From: Roseivivax lentus | GTDB taxonomy: Bacteria > Pseudomonadota > Alphaproteobacteria > Rhodobacterales > Rhodobacteraceae | Assembly (NCBI RefSeq): GCF_900156805.1 | Contig: NZ_FTOQ01000003.1 | Coordinates: forward strand, 248,001 to 312,000 | Direction: 5' to 3' | DNA length: 64,000 bases | Shown here: piece by piece, positions 42,681-53,104 of the stretch | Layout of the letters: every line of letters starts with the position of its first letter | Position numbering within the stretch: position 1 is the first letter of the stretch | Position numbers and translations under genes: made by a program | Notes under the pieces: generated by a model | What the model was told of the DNA's origin: nothing | Databases searched by the model: none | Seen by the model: the letters and a program-made list of their open reading frames with translations, nothing else

Positions 42681-43722
42681 GCAACGCCATCGCCTGGGCC
42701 TGGGTTACGAAGCCCACCACGCGGCCCGAGGGCCCGGTCACGCCGATCGCGGGCGCATCGGACAGCACGTCGAAAAGCGCATCCGCGCCGCGGCTGATGG
42801 GCAGCGTCCGCGGGGCGGCGCCGATGATGTCGCGCACCCTCGGCGTCGGATCGCCCTGCCGGGGCGCTTCGTGCAGGCAGTCGCGGGTGACGAAGCCGTG
42901 CAGCCGCCCGTCGCTGCCGATCACCGGGAAGATGTCCTGATCGCCGGTCTCGGAGAGCTCCGCCGCGGCGGCGAGCGGTGCATCGGGCGACAGATGGGTG
43001 AAATCCGACACCATCGCGTCGCCGACGCTCAGATCCGCGACCCGGGCGCGGGCGGCCATCTCACCCAGTTCCGCATTGCCCGCAAAGAAGATGAAGACCG
43101 CGATCAACGGCAGCATGAAGCTGCCCGTATAGAACCCGTAGGCCGCGAAAAGGATCGCGAAGCCCTGTCCCACCCGCACCGCAACGCGCGTCGCCTTGAG
43201 GCGCGGCAGGAAGATCGACAGCGCCCCGCGCAGCACCCGGCCGCCATCCATCGGAAAGGCCGGGATCATGTTGAAGAGGACGAGGATCACGTTGACCGAC
43301 AAGAGGCCGGCGAGGATCGCGCCGATGCCGGAGGCATCGCCCAGCATCGCGAAGCCGGGGCGCACGCCGACAAGGAAGAGCGCGCCCGCGATGACCACGT
43401 TGACCAGCGGTCCGGCCAGCGCCACCGCGATCTCCTGACCCGGGCGGTCGGGCATGCGTTCGAGCCGCGCCAGCCCGCCGATGGGCAGGAGCGTGATGTC
43501 GGGCGTGCGGATGCCGAAGCGGCGCGCCATCAGCGCATGCCCGAATTCATGCGCCACGACGCAGGCGAACAGCGCGAGGATGAAGACCACGTTCACCACC
43601 GCACCCGCGACACCGCCCGTGCTGAAGGCGGTCACCGCGATCCAGGCGATCAGGAAGAGAAAGGTGCCGTGCACCCGCACTTCCGAGCCGAGGATGCGAC
43701 CGAGGGGAAAGGACCATGTCAT
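42658..43722 (-). CDS. Site-2 protease family (M50B) membrane metalloprotease with CBS domains
   Basis: 354 aa. Zinc motif HEFGHALMARRFGI (about residues 58-71) and third ligand in NMIPAFPMDGGRVLRGAL (FPMDGG, about 151-165) lie in a membrane domain of about six helices, followed by two CBS repeats (about 225-350). This is the SpoIVFB-like branch with CBS domains. It is distinct from RseP, also present in the window. Substrate unknown. Confidence 0.9.
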   Translation of the reverse strand: MTWSFPLGRILGSEVRVHGTFLFLIAWIAVTAFSTGGVAGAVVNVVFILALFACVVAHEFGHALMARRFGIRTPDITLLPIGGLARLERMPDRPGQEIAVALAGPLVNVVIAGALFLVGVRPGFAMLGDASGIGAILAGLLSVNVILVLFNMIPAFPMDGGRVLRGALSIFLPRLKATRVAVRVGQGFAILFAAYGFYTGSFMLPLIAVFIFFAGNAELGEMAARARVADLSVGDAMVSDFTHLSPDAPLAAAAELSETGDQDIFPVIGSDGRLHGFVTRDCLHEAPRQGDPTPRVRDIIGAAPRTLPISRGADALFDVLSDAPAIGVTGPSGRVVGFVTQAQAMALLRRRRAR

Positions 43723-43905
43723 CTGCGTCTGCCTGTCACTGCTGTTCTGTATCTAAGATGGGAACGGCAGGGCGGGATACCAGTTCCGGCGCGGGCGGAG
43801 GTGTCGCACCCGGCTGCGCGAGGTCCCGGAAAGCTTCGGAAGGACCACGCGGTGGCGTCCGGAACGGAGCCTGCCCGGGACGCGGGCCAAAGGGAAGGCG
43901 GCACG

Positions 43906-43939
43906 AAAAGGCCGCGCCCGGGATCGTCCCGGCGCGGCC
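43906..43939 (-). terminator. Intrinsic terminator after ssb
   Basis: GGCCGCGCC (43910-43918) pairs with GGCGCGGCC (43931-43939) and, read on the minus strand, is followed by a short TTTTC tail. Located about 35 bp past the ssb stop. Confidence 0.6.
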
Positions 43940-43974
43940 CTGATGGTTCTGTCAGCGTGGCGCGGAATGCCCGC

Positions 43975-44511
43975 TCAGAACGGGATCTCGTCGTCGATGT
44001 CGCGCGCGGGCGCCCGCGATCCGCCGCCAGAGCCGCCGCCGGAGGAGGAGCCGCCGCCATAGCCGCCGCCCTGGTCGCCGCCGCCATAGCCGCCGCCGTA
44101 ATCGTCGGAATAGCCGCCGCCACCGCCGCCGCCGCCGTAGCCCCCGTCGCCGCCATCGGAGCGGCTGTCGAGCAGCGTCAGCTCGCCCTTGTAGGGCCGC
44201 AGCACCACCTCGGTCGAATAGCGGTCCTGGCCCGACTGGTCCTGCCATTTGCGCGTCTCGAGCTGGCCTTCGAGATACACCTTGGAGCCCTTCTTGAGGT
44301 ATTGCTCGGCGATCCGCGCAAGCGGTTCGGAGAAGATCGCGACCGAGTGCCACTCGGTCTTCTCGCGCTTCTCGCCGGTATTGCGGTCCTTCCAGTTCTC
44401 GGAGGTCGCGACGCGCAGGTTGCACACCTTGCCGCCGTTCTGGAACGTGCGCACTTCGGGGTCGCGCCCCAGGTTGCCCACGATGATGACCTTGTTCACG
44501 GATCCGGCCAT
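43975..44511 (-). CDS. ssb: Single-stranded DNA-binding protein
   Basis: 178 aa. OB-fold with [36 protein letters not shown] split over residues 3-37 and W in the middle (TEWHSVAIF), a Gly/Tyr-rich linker (about 118-160; YGGGGGGGG) and the acidic tip DIDDEIPF that binds partner proteins. Length and architecture are typical. A terminator follows. Confidence 0.96.
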   Translation of the reverse strand: MAGSVNKVIIVGNLGRDPEVRTFQNGGKVCNLRVATSENWKDRNTGEKREKTEWHSVAIFSEPLARIAEQYLKKGSKVYLEGQLETRKWQDQSGQDRYSTEVVLRPYKGELTLLDSRSDGGDGGYGGGGGGGGYSDDYGGGYGGGDQGGGYGGGSSSGGGSGGGSRAPARDIDDEIPF

Positions 44512-44769
44512 TTTGGTCCTTTCCTTGTTCCCTGAAGCCCTGATTCCCGCGCCGGGCGCGGGCTTGGAGGAGAGGTTAACGCAGCGCCGGAGGGTCCGAA
44601 ACGCCGAATCGCGCTTCTGCGGCGCGGGCTCCGCGCCAGATTTCCGCGATTCCGGTTAACCCCGGCTTAAGTCGCGGCGGCCAAGGCTGGCATCGTTGCA
44701 GATTTTGCGTATAGTCGCTGGGAATTTCCGGACCGGCCTCCCCGTGTTTGAGTGAACGAGGACGATGCG

Positions 44770-45366
44770 ATGATGCGTTACGTGTTTGCCGCCGCCGCTT
44801 TTGGCATGCTTGCCCTCGGGACGAAGCCTGCCGCGGCGGATGTTCTGTCCTCGCAGGGCCGCGCGAAGCTCTTCTCCAACCAGACCGGCGTTCTCGACAA
44901 GCGCGCGTCGGAGCAATACCGCGCCTCGGTGCGGCTGCAGCCCGCGCGGGTGAACACGCCCACCAAGTGGGACGATGCCGCGCCGCGCTATGCGGGACGC
45001 TACAAGGGCGCCTACCTCAATGTCGCGAAATCCGCCGCGCGCCGTCACGGCGTGCCGGAGGACCTGTTCCTGCGCCTCGTCCAGCAGGAATCGGGCTGGA
45101 ACCCCAACGCGGTGTCGCACAAGGGCGCGATGGGGCTTGCGCAGCTGATGCCCGGCACGGCGCGCCTCTTGGGCGTCGATCCGGCCGATCCGCAGCAGAA
45201 CCTCGAAGGCGGCGCGCGCTATCTCGCCGCGCAATACAAGCGCTTCCGGTCCTGGCGCCTGGCGCTCGCGGCCTACAATGCCGGTCCCGGCGCGGTCGAG
45301 AAACATGGCGGCGTGCCGCCTTACAAAGAGACCATGAATTACGTGAAGGTCATCTGGGGCAGCTGA
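44770..45366 (+). CDS. Lytic murein transglycosylase (SLT domain)
   Basis: 198 aa from ATG 44770. Signal peptide [26 protein letters not shown] domain at about residues 90-198: catalytic Glu in [44 protein letters not shown] and a final YVKVIWGS. It cleaves peptidoglycan to anhydromuropeptides in the periplasm. Single gene between ssb and the peptide-binding protein. Confidence 0.93.
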   Translation: MMRYVFAAAAFGMLALGTKPAAADVLSSQGRAKLFSNQTGVLDKRASEQYRASVRLQPARVNTPTKWDDAAPRYAGRYKGAYLNVAKSAARRHGVPEDLFLRLVQQESGWNPNAVSHKGAMGLAQLMPGTARLLGVDPADPQQNLEGGARYLAAQYKRFRSWRLALAAYNAGPGAVEKHGGVPPYKETMNYVKVIWGS

Positions 45367-45391
45367 TCCCGGCCCGGCTTTCGGCCTGCGC

Positions 45392-47065
45392 CTAGTCGTC
45401 CCCGCGCGCCGCGCCCTCCGCCCAGCCCAGACGATAGACATGCACCTCGAAGGACGGGTGCATCTCGGCGCCCAGGAGTCCCGGGCGGTAATGCCGGAAG
45501 AGCGAGCGCCAATAGGGCTGCACGATTACCCAATCCTCCCGCAGCATCCCCTGCAGCCGCGCCATGACGCGCGACCGCGTCTCGGCATCGGCGATGGCCA
45601 GCGCCTCGTCGAGGGCCGCATCGAAATCGGGATTGGCATAGGCGCTTTCGTTCCAGACCGCCCCCGTCCGGTAGGCCAGCGCCATCACCTGCACGCCGAG
45701 CGGGCGGTGGTTCCACTCGGTGATCGACAGCGGGAAGTCCTTCCAGTTCGACCAGAAGCGCGAGCCCGGCAGCACCACCTGCCGCGCCTTGATCCCGGCA
45801 TCGAGCAGAAGCGCCACCACCGCCTCCCCGGTGCGCCGCGCGACCCCGTCATCGAGCGTGACGACCGCGTGCTCCACGTCGATCCGCCCCGCCTGGACAA
45901 GCGCCGCGCGGCCCTGCGCGGGATTGAACTCCGCCGGGCCGATATCGGCGAAATCGGGCTGGATCGGCGCCACATGGTGATTGGCCGCGACGCGGCCCCG
46001 GTCGCCATAGCCCAGCTCGAGACAGATCGCGTTGTCGATGGCGAGGCTCAGGCCGCGCCGCACGTTGCGGTCGGCGTAAAGCCTCTCGCCGTTCACCTCC
46101 GCCGACTGGTTGCCGCGCAGCACCACCGTCGCGGCGGTCACCACCTCGGATTTCTCCCAGCCGAGCGCGTCGGCGGCGTCGATGAACCGCCCGACATTCT
46201 CGTAAAGCATGTCGACCCGGCCATCCTCGATCGCCGCCACCCAGGAGGCGGGATCGGTGCCGAGATCGACGAACTCGATCCGGTCGAGCGTGGCGGGCCC
46301 GATCTCCGCGACGGCATCGCCCCACCAATCGTGATCGTCCCGGCGCACGAGCACGGCGATGTCGCCCTCGAGAATGAATTCCGGCCTGTAAGGCCCTGTG
46401 CCCACGGCATTTTCCGTCATGGTCTCTGGATCGAAGCCGGGCGGGATCACGGCGGCGGGGTAATCCGACAGGCTGACGATCAGCGTCACGTCGGGCTTCG
46501 GCAGGGTGATCTCGACCGTCAGCGGGTCGCGCAGGCGCACCGCGTCCTCGCGCAATTGCCGGGTCCCGGGATCGCCGAGGCTCGCGAGGCTCGCGGCCAT
46601 GACGTTGCCCTCTACCGTGGCGTCGCACCAATAGGCGAACATGCGCGCGACATCCTCGGCGGTGAAGTTGGTGCCGTCGGACCAGCGCACGCCCGGACGG
46701 ACATGCAGCACATAGGCGGTGGCGTCCGCGTTCACCTCCCAGCTTTCAAGCAGCATGCCGCGCAGGCTGCCGTCGGGCCTCTGCTCGACAAGGTATTCCA
46801 GCCAGCCGCGGGTGATATTCGCGATCTCGGGCCAATCATAGGTGCGCGGATCCTTCAGCCGGCGGACATCCTGCTGGATGCGCAGCCGGCCACCCATGGC
46901 GCGGGCGGGCTGGGCCGCGGCGGGCTGCGGCAGGCCGAGAGCGCCGAGCATGGCCGCACTGGCCCCGAGCGCCGTCGCGCGGGTCAGGAATTCGCGCCGC
47001 GACAGCTGGCCCGCGCGGTATTCCTGGCCAAGGCCGGGCAAGGCGGGATGCGGCGCCCCGCTCAT
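45392..47065 (-). CDS. Peptide/nickel-type ABC transporter substrate-binding protein (SBP_bac_5)
   Basis: 557 aa. Twin-arginine signal (QLSRREFLTRATALGASAAML, residues 20-40). The family-5 binding fold shows GWLEYLVEQRPDGSLRGMLLESWEV, VRWSDGTNFTAEDVARMF, VGTGPYRPE and RRGLSLAIDNAICLELGYGDRG. No permease or ATPase genes lie next to it, so partners must be elsewhere. It overlaps an AraC regulator (ATGA), which probably controls it. Confidence 0.88.
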   Translation of the reverse strand: MSGAPHPALPGLGQEYRAGQLSRREFLTRATALGASAAMLGALGLPQPAAAQPARAMGGRLRIQQDVRRLKDPRTYDWPEIANITRGWLEYLVEQRPDGSLRGMLLESWEVNADATAYVLHVRPGVRWSDGTNFTAEDVARMFAYWCDATVEGNVMAASLASLGDPGTRQLREDAVRLRDPLTVEITLPKPDVTLIVSLSDYPAAVIPPGFDPETMTENAVGTGPYRPEFILEGDIAVLVRRDDHDWWGDAVAEIGPATLDRIEFVDLGTDPASWVAAIEDGRVDMLYENVGRFIDAADALGWEKSEVVTAATVVLRGNQSAEVNGERLYADRNVRRGLSLAIDNAICLELGYGDRGRVAANHHVAPIQPDFADIGPAEFNPAQGRAALVQAGRIDVEHAVVTLDDGVARRTGEAVVALLLDAGIKARQVVLPGSRFWSNWKDFPLSITEWNHRPLGVQVMALAYRTGAVWNESAYANPDFDAALDEALAIADAETRSRVMARLQGMLREDWVIVQPYWRSLFRHYRPGLLGAEMHPSFEVHVYRLGWAEGAARGDD

Positions 47066-47919
47066 GCGGTATCCCCGCCCGCCAAAGCCGCGCGGCGTAG
47101 GCCCGAGGGCGTCTGGCCGGTATGGCTTTGCACGAAGCGGGTGAAATAGGCGGGCGAATGAAAGCCCAGATCGCGCGCGACCTCGGCGATGGGGGGCGTC
47201 TTTTGCCCCAGCATCTGCCGCGCGGCGTAAAGCTTGCGCTCGGTGATCATCTCGGCGGCGGTCTTGCCCGACACCGCCTTGCAGACCCGTGTCAGATGCG
47301 TGGGGGTGACGTCGAGCGCGCGGGCGTAATCCGCCATCACCCGGTCGGTGCGGTGATCGCGCACCACAAGCTCGGCGAAGCGGTGGGCGAGCCGCTGGCT
47401 CGCGCCCTCCTTGGGGCGGTCGGCGGCCCCCGCGGCCACCTGCCGCCGGAGCCAGACCGAGATCAGCGCCAGATGCGCCTCGAGCGCGTCGCGCAAATAA
47501 AGCCCGTCGCGGGCGATCTCGCGCTGCATCGCCTCGATTTCGCCGGTCAGCTCGGCCTGGGGCAGGGCGTCGCGGCTGCGCAGATGCAGCGGCCCGCGCT
47601 CGGCCAGACGGATCGCGCCGGGCGGGGCCTGAACCACCTGCGCCAGCGCCTGCGGCCCCAGTTCCAGCGCCAGAAGCGTGCCCGCCGGCAGGAAGAGCGC
47701 GTTATGGGCGCCGAAGCCGCGTCGGATCCCGGCGATGTTCACCCGGCCCTGGCCGCGGGTGATCCAGATCAGAAGGTCGTCCGCGCGGTCATGCAGGTCC
47801 CGCAGGCGCCAGGGCGCGCCCTGGGTGAAGCGCGCGGCGTTCTGGCTCAGGATCGGGCGGGGCGCCTCGGTGGCCTCTTGGATGCGGGCGGGTTTGCGCA
47901 GGAAGGCGGGGCCATGCAT
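47062..47919 (-). CDS. AraC family transcriptional regulator
   Basis: 285 aa. N-terminal cupin-like region without a clear ligand signature, and a C-terminal AraC double helix-turn-helix (MADYARALDVTPTHLTRVCKAVSGKTAAEMITERKL ... IAEVARDLGFHSPAYFTRFVQSHTGQTPSGLRR). Stop overlaps the peptide-binding protein start. A role as activator of that gene is inferred from coupling. Confidence 0.9.
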   Translation of the reverse strand: MHGPAFLRKPARIQEATEAPRPILSQNAARFTQGAPWRLRDLHDRADDLLIWITRGQGRVNIAGIRRGFGAHNALFLPAGTLLALELGPQALAQVVQAPPGAIRLAERGPLHLRSRDALPQAELTGEIEAMQREIARDGLYLRDALEAHLALISVWLRRQVAAGAADRPKEGASQRLAHRFAELVVRDHRTDRVMADYARALDVTPTHLTRVCKAVSGKTAAEMITERKLYAARQMLGQKTPPIAEVARDLGFHSPAYFTRFVQSHTGQTPSGLRRAALAGGDTA

Positions 47920-47922
47920 CGC

Positions 47923-48882
47923 TCAGACCCCCGTGCGAGCGGATCGGGCGGGCCGCGCGGCGGGCGCAGGCGACGCGGGATCGAGCCAGCGCCAGTCGCG
48001 CATGTTGGCGCGGAACCAGCTGCGTTGCCGCTTGGCATATTGGCGGGTCTGGATCACCGCGCGGTCTATGGCGTCGTCGAGGGACATCTCGCCCCTAGCA
48101 TGGGCCACAAGCTCCGCCGCGCCAATGGCTTTCGCCGAGGGAAGCGCGGTTGTGAAGGCATCGGCGTTGCCACGTGCCTCATCCAGGGCACCCGCGGCGA
48201 TCATCTGCCGAAACCGCGTCTCGATGCGGGGGGTGAGCCAGTCCTTTTCGGCGCCGATCACGAAGGCCTGCACCTCTGCCAGCGGCAGGCGCGGCGGCGG
48301 CGTGTCTTCCTGCCAGGCGGCAAGGCCGCGGCCCGTGGCGCGCAGGACCTCCCAGGCGCGCTGGACGCGCATCGGGTTGCGGGTGTCGATCCGCGCGCGG
48401 GTCTCCGCGTCGATTTCGGGCAGCAGCGTCTCGAACCCGTCTTCGGCAATCCGCGCCATGGCCGTTGCGCGCACATCGTCCGGCGTCTGAGGAATCTCCG
48501 CCAAGCCCTTGGTCAGAGACGTGAAATAGAGCCCCGTACCGCCCACGATGATGGGCCGCGCACCCTTGAGGAAGGGCTCCAGATCGCGCAGCCAGGCGCC
48601 CACGGAATAGGGTGTGTCGCCGGGGACGTGACCGTAAAGGGCATGGGGCGCGCGCGCCTCGTCCTCGGGGCCGGGCCGCGCGGTCAGCACGCGCCAATCG
48701 GCGAAGACCTGCAGCGCATCGGCGTTGACGATGACGCCGCCCTGCGCCTCGGCGATCTGCAGCGCGAGACCCGACTTGCCGGAGGCGGTCGGCCCCGCGA
48801 TCAGCACCGGGCGGTCGGGATCAAGCGTCGCGGGATCGGGCATGGGGACGGCTTGGCCTTTCATCCGGCCCGGCATTGTCAT
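47923..48882 (-). CDS. miaA: tRNA dimethylallyltransferase
   Basis: Up to 319 aa. P-loop [72 protein letters not shown] and [11 protein letters not shown] are typical. It dimethylallylates A37 of tRNAs reading UNN codons. The frame opens at ATG 48882; ATG 48843 (MPDPATLD) is an equally plausible start since no ribosome site stands out. Divergent from pyrH. Confidence 0.93.
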   Translation of the reverse strand: MTMPGRMKGQAVPMPDPATLDPDRPVLIAGPTASGKSGLALQIAEAQGGVIVNADALQVFADWRVLTARPGPEDEARAPHALYGHVPGDTPYSVGAWLRDLEPFLKGARPIIVGGTGLYFTSLTKGLAEIPQTPDDVRATAMARIAEDGFETLLPEIDAETRARIDTRNPMRVQRAWEVLRATGRGLAAWQEDTPPPRLPLAEVQAFVIGAEKDWLTPRIETRFRQMIAAGALDEARGNADAFTTALPSAKAIGAAELVAHARGEMSLDDAIDRAVIQTRQYAKRQRSWFRANMRDWRWLDPASPAPAARPARSARTGV

Positions 48883-48943
48883 CGCGCGGGTTTTCGGACA
48901 TTGATGCCCCCGATCCTAGACCGCCAGCCGGATGGAGCGCAAC

Positions 48944-49675
48944 ATGGCCGACACCGACACCTCCGAGACCACCTTCAAACGCGTCTTGCTGAAGATATCG
49001 GGGGAGGCGCTGATGGGCGACCAGGGCTACGGCCTGCATCCGCCCACCGTCGAACGCATCGCTCGCGAAGTGAAATCCGTCCACGACATGGGCGTCGAGA
49101 TCTGCATGGTGATCGGCGGCGGCAACATCTTCCGCGGCCTTGCGGGCTCCGCGCAGGGCATGGAGCGGACGACCGCCGATTACATGGGCATGCTGGCCAC
49201 GGTGATGAACGCGCTCGCGATGCAATCGGCTCTCGAGGGGATCGGCGTCTATACCCGGGTGATCTCGGCCATCCGCATGGACGAGGTGGCCGAGCCCTAT
49301 ATCCGCCGCCGCGCCGTGCGCCACCTCGAGAAGAAGCGCGTCTGCATCTTCGCCGCCGGCACCGGCAATCCCTATTTCACCACCGACACGGCGGCCACGC
49401 TGCGCGCCAACGAGATGGCCTGCGAGGCGATCTTCAAGGGCACCAAGGTGGACGGGGTCTACGACAAGGATCCGATGGAGCATGACGACGCGGTGCGCTA
49501 CGAGACGGTCAGCTACGACGATTGCCTCGCCAAGAACCTCAAGGTGATGGACGCCTCGGCCATCGCGCTGGCGCGGGACAACAATCTGCCGATCATCGTC
49601 TTCTCGCTGGACGAGCCCGGCGGCTTCAAGGGCATCCTCGCCGGGCGCGGCACATTTACAAGAGTGCAGGGCTGA
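48944..49675 (+). CDS. pyrH: UMP kinase
   Basis: 243 aa from ATG 48944 with GGAG upstream. Amino-acid-kinase fold: [67 protein letters not shown] and [22 protein letters not shown]. Phosphorylates UMP; hexameric and GTP-regulated in bacteria. First gene of the conserved run to lpxB. Confidence 0.97.
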   Translation: MADTDTSETTFKRVLLKISGEALMGDQGYGLHPPTVERIAREVKSVHDMGVEICMVIGGGNIFRGLAGSAQGMERTTADYMGMLATVMNALAMQSALEGIGVYTRVISAIRMDEVAEPYIRRRAVRHLEKKRVCIFAAGTGNPYFTTDTAATLRANEMACEAIFKGTKVDGVYDKDPMEHDDAVRYETVSYDDCLAKNLKVMDASAIALARDNNLPIIVFSLDEPGGFKGILAGRGTFTRVQG

Positions 49676-49761
49676 TCCGGCGCGCATGGTCCGGACGGCT
49701 ATACAGGGCCGCGGCAATTCACTAAAACGACACCAAAATAAAACGGGAAATCAGGCACAAA

Positions 49762-50325
49762 ATGGCTGACGACTTCGAACTGGATACCGACGACCTCACC
49801 CGCCGCATGGACGGCGCCATGGCCAACCTGCGCACCGAGTTCGCCTCGCTCAGGACGGGCCGGGCCTCGGCCTCGATGCTGGAGCCGGTGCAGGTGGACG
49901 CCTATGGGCAGATGACCCCGATCAACCAGGTGGGCACCGTGAACGTGCCCGAGCCGCGCATGGTCACCATCAACGTCTGGGACAAGGGCCTCGTCGGCAA
50001 GGTCGAGAAGGCCATCCGCGAAAGCGGCCTCGGCATCAATCCGCAGCTCAACGGCACGATCATCATGCTGCCGATCCCCGAGCTCAATGAGGAGCGCCGC
50101 CGCGAGCTCACCAAGGTCGCGGGGCAATATGCCGAACATGCCCGCGTCTCGATCCGCAACCTGCGCCGCGACGGCATGGACCAGATCAAGAAGGCGAAAG
50201 CCGACGGTCTCTCCGAGGACGACCAGAAGTTCTGGGAGACCGAAGTGCAGGAGCTGACCGACACCTACATCAAGAAGGTGGACGAGGCGCTGGAAACCAA
50301 ACAGCAGGAAATCATGCAGGTCTGA
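49762..50325 (+). CDS. frr: Ribosome recycling factor
   Basis: 187 aa, normal length. [36 protein letters not shown] at the N-terminus, [29 protein letters not shown] and [26 protein letters not shown]. Splits post-termination ribosomes with EF-G. The gene follows pyrH, as in most proteobacteria. Confidence 0.97.
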   Translation: MADDFELDTDDLTRRMDGAMANLRTEFASLRTGRASASMLEPVQVDAYGQMTPINQVGTVNVPEPRMVTINVWDKGLVGKVEKAIRESGLGINPQLNGTIIMLPIPELNEERRRELTKVAGQYAEHARVSIRNLRRDGMDQIKKAKADGLSEDDQKFWETEVQELTDTYIKKVDEALETKQQEIMQV

Positions 50326-50403
50326 TCGCCGCATGCGGCGCTCCCGATGCCTTCGGTGCGCGCCCCTCGCCAAGCCCGCGCAAGTCCGCGAAGGAGAGAC
50401 GCC

Positions 50404-51129
50404 ATGTCCAAGGCCCCCAATGCCGACGCCGCCCCGCGCCACGTCGCCGTCATCATGGACGGCAATGGCCGCTGGGCGCAACGCCGCGGACGGCCGCGTC
50501 TCTTCGGCCACCAGGCGGGCGCCCGCCGGGTGCGCGAAATCGTCGAGGCCTGCCCGGAATGCGGCGTCGAGTATCTGACGATCTTCGCCTTCTCGACTGA
50601 GAACTGGAAACGCACGCAGGAAGAGGTGGCGGGGCTGATGAGCCTCTTTCGTCTCTACATCACCCGCGAGGCCCGCGCGCTGCGCGAGAACAACGTGCGG
50701 GTGCGCTTCATCGGGGACCGTCCGGGGCTCGACCGCAAGCTGCGCGAGCTCATGGACCAGCTCGAGACGATGACCGCGCATTGCGACGGCACCAACCTCA
50801 CCATCGCGCTGAATTACGGCGGCCGCGACGAGGTGGCCCGCGCGACCCGGCGCCTCGCGCAGGACGTGGCGGACGGCAAGCTCAAGCCCGAGGATGTCGG
50901 CGAGGAGACGCTGCCGCGCTATCTCGACACCTGCCTGCTGCCCGATCCGGATCTGGTGATCCGCACCTCGGGCGAGGCGCGCATCTCGAACTTCCTGCTG
51001 TGGCAATCGGCCTATGCGGAGTACGAATTCATCGACACGCTCTGGCCGGACTTCACCGCCGCGGAATTCACCCGGCTCACGCAAGGCTTCGGGCGCCGCG
51101 ACCGCCGCTTCGGAGCTGTGCCTGCATGA
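50404..51129 (+). CDS. uppS: Undecaprenyl diphosphate synthase
   Basis: 241 aa from ATG 50404 (GAAGGAGAG upstream). cis-prenyltransferase signatures HVAVIMDGNGRWAQRRGRPRLFGHQAGARRV (Asp and RWA motif), LTIFAFSTENWKR, LNYGGRDEV and DLVIRTSGEARISNFLLWQSAYAEYEF. Makes the C55 carrier for peptidoglycan and O-antigen synthesis. Overlaps cdsA by ATGA. Confidence 0.96.
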   Translation: MSKAPNADAAPRHVAVIMDGNGRWAQRRGRPRLFGHQAGARRVREIVEACPECGVEYLTIFAFSTENWKRTQEEVAGLMSLFRLYITREARALRENNVRVRFIGDRPGLDRKLRELMDQLETMTAHCDGTNLTIALNYGGRDEVARATRRLAQDVADGKLKPEDVGEETLPRYLDTCLLPDPDLVIRTSGEARISNFLLWQSAYAEYEFIDTLWPDFTAAEFTRLTQGFGRRDRRFGAVPA

Positions 51130-51917
51130 GCCAAGGCGGGACTTGGGGCGATCTTTCCGAACGGATGATCTCGGGCGTCGTGATGGTCGCCGTCGGCATG
51201 GCCTGCGTCTGGGCGGGCGGGCTGATCTTCCACATCCTCATCGCGCTGGTCTCGGGCCTGATGGTCTGGGAGCTGGTGCGCATGCTCGATTCCGATCGCG
51301 TGCGCACGCCGAAGGTGCTGGCCGCCGCCGCGGGTGCGGCGGTGCTGATCGCGGGCGAGGTCTCGCCGGCCTATGCGATGCCGCTTCTCCTGGCGCCCTC
51401 GATGCTGGGCTTCGGCCAGATGACCCGCGGCGGGCCGACCTACGCGGTCTTCGCCGCGCTGATCCTGCTCGCGGGCTACGGCATGATGGTCGTGCGCGAC
51501 GATTTCGGCCTGATCTGGATGCTCTGGCTGGTACTCGTGGTGGTGGCGACCGACGTCGCGGGCTATTTCGCGGGCCGCCTGATCGGGGGGCCGAAATTCT
51601 GGCCCCGCGTCAGCCCCAAGAAGACGTGGTCGGGCACGGTCGCGGGCTGGATCGCCGCGGGTGCATTGGGCGCCTCCTTCGCCGCGATGACCGGCGCCGA
51701 CATGAGCCTCGTGCCGCTTTCCATCGCCATTTCCATGGCGAGCCAGCTCGGCGACATCGCCGAAAGCGCGATCAAGCGCCGCGCGGGCGTCAAGGACAGC
51801 TCGACCCTCATTCCCGGCCATGGCGGCCTGTTCGACCGGTTCGACGGCATGCTGGGCGCGGCCCTGTTCATCCTGATCGTCGGGCAATTGGTGGGCTTTC
51901 CCCCGGGCATCGCCTGA
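51126..51917 (+). CDS. cdsA: Phosphatidate cytidylyltransferase
   Basis: 263 aa, multi-span inner-membrane enzyme making CDP-diacylglycerol. Ends with the CTP_transf_1 signature: SQLGDIAESAIKRRAGVKDSSTLIPGHGGLFDRFDGMLGA (about residues 200-240), with VSPKKTWSGTVAG before it. Somewhat short, as usual in the group. One base separates it from dxr. Confidence 0.95.
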   Translation: MSQGGTWGDLSERMISGVVMVAVGMACVWAGGLIFHILIALVSGLMVWELVRMLDSDRVRTPKVLAAAAGAAVLIAGEVSPAYAMPLLLAPSMLGFGQMTRGGPTYAVFAALILLAGYGMMVVRDDFGLIWMLWLVLVVVATDVAGYFAGRLIGGPKFWPRVSPKKTWSGTVAGWIAAGALGASFAAMTGADMSLVPLSIAISMASQLGDIAESAIKRRAGVKDSSTLIPGHGGLFDRFDGMLGAALFILIVGQLVGFPPGIA

Positions 51918-51918
51918 C

Positions 51919-53091
51919 ATGAGCGGGCGGCGGCGGATCTCCATCCTCGGGGCGACGGGCTCCATCGGGCAGAACACCCTCGACCTCGTGGCGCGGGATC
52001 CGGTCGCCTACGAGGTGGTCGCGCTGACCGGCGGGCGCAACGTGGCGCAGCTTGCCGCCGATGCGCGGCGGCTCAAAGCCGGGATTGCCGTGACGGCGCA
52101 TGACGATCTTCTGGACGATCTGCGCGCGGCGCTTGCGGGCAGCGGCGTGGAGGCCGCGGCGGGTAGCGATGCGCTGACCGAGGCCGCGCGCCGTCCCGCC
52201 GACTGGGTGATGTCAGCCATCGTCGGCGCGGCAGGCCTCGCGCCGGGGCTCGCCGCGCTCGAGACCGGCGCGACGCTGGCGCTCGCGAACAAGGAAAGCA
52301 TGGTCTGCGCGGGCCCTCTCGTGATGGCGACGGCCCGGGCTCATGGCGGGCGCGTCCTGCCCGTGGACAGCGAACATTCCGCGGTCTTCCAGGCGCTCAT
52401 CGGCGAGGATATCGCGGCGGTCGAGCGGGTCATCATCACCGCCTCGGGCGGGGCGTTCCGCGACTGGCCGCTCGAGAAGCTGGCCACCGCCACACCGGAA
52501 CAGGCGGCGACGCATCCGAACTGGGACATGGGCCAGCGGATCACCATCGACTCCGCGTCGATGTTCAATAAGGCGCTGGAACTTATTGAAACCAAGGAAT
52601 TCTTTGGGATCGACCCGGCGCGCATCGAAACCGTCGTGCATCCCGAATCGATGATCCACGCGCTTGTGGGTTTCCGCGATGGTGGGCTCATGGCGCATGT
52701 GGGCCCCGCCGATATGCGCCACGCCATCGGCTTCGCGCTGCATTATCCCGAGCGCCGCGCGCTGCCGGTGGAACGGCTCGATCTGGTTGCTCTGGGCCAG
52801 TTCACCTTCCGCCCGGCCTCCGAGGAGCGCTGGCCGGCGCTGCGGCTGGCGCGCGCGGTGATGCAGGAGGGCGGGCTTGCGGGCGCGGTGTTCAACGCCG
52901 CGAAGGAACGCGCGCTCGACGCCTTCATCGAAAAGCGCATCGGCTTTGTCCGGATGGCCGAGGTCGTGGAGACGGTGCTCGACCGGCTTTCGGCGCAATC
53001 GGTCCTTAATGTCGACGCGATTACGCTTGATAAGGTCCGCGAGGCAGACCATCTCGCACGTATGACCGCCGACGTCGTGATGACAGAATAA
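51919..53091 (+). CDS. dxr: 1-deoxy-D-xylulose 5-phosphate reductoisomerase
   Basis: 390 aa. NADPH-binding ILGATGSIGQNTLDLV, ALANKESMVCAG, PVDSEHSAVFQAL (metal-site Glu), TASGGAFRDWPLEKL, SASMFNKALELIETKEFFGI and VHPESMIHALVGFRDGG. Second step of the MEP isoprenoid pathway, next to uppS, which uses its products. Confidence 0.97.
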   Translation: MSGRRRISILGATGSIGQNTLDLVARDPVAYEVVALTGGRNVAQLAADARRLKAGIAVTAHDDLLDDLRAALAGSGVEAAAGSDALTEAARRPADWVMSAIVGAAGLAPGLAALETGATLALANKESMVCAGPLVMATARAHGGRVLPVDSEHSAVFQALIGEDIAAVERVIITASGGAFRDWPLEKLATATPEQAATHPNWDMGQRITIDSASMFNKALELIETKEFFGIDPARIETVVHPESMIHALVGFRDGGLMAHVGPADMRHAIGFALHYPERRALPVERLDLVALGQFTFRPASEERWPALRLARAVMQEGGLAGAVFNAAKERALDAFIEKRIGFVRMAEVVETVLDRLSAQSVLNVDAITLDKVREADHLARMTADVVMTE

Positions 53092-53104
53092 AAGGGCAGG
53101 ACAT

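Noticed and set aside
44030-44160. Low-complexity GCC/CCG repeats
   Set aside because: They encode the Gly/Tyr-rich linker of SSB and are normal for that protein.
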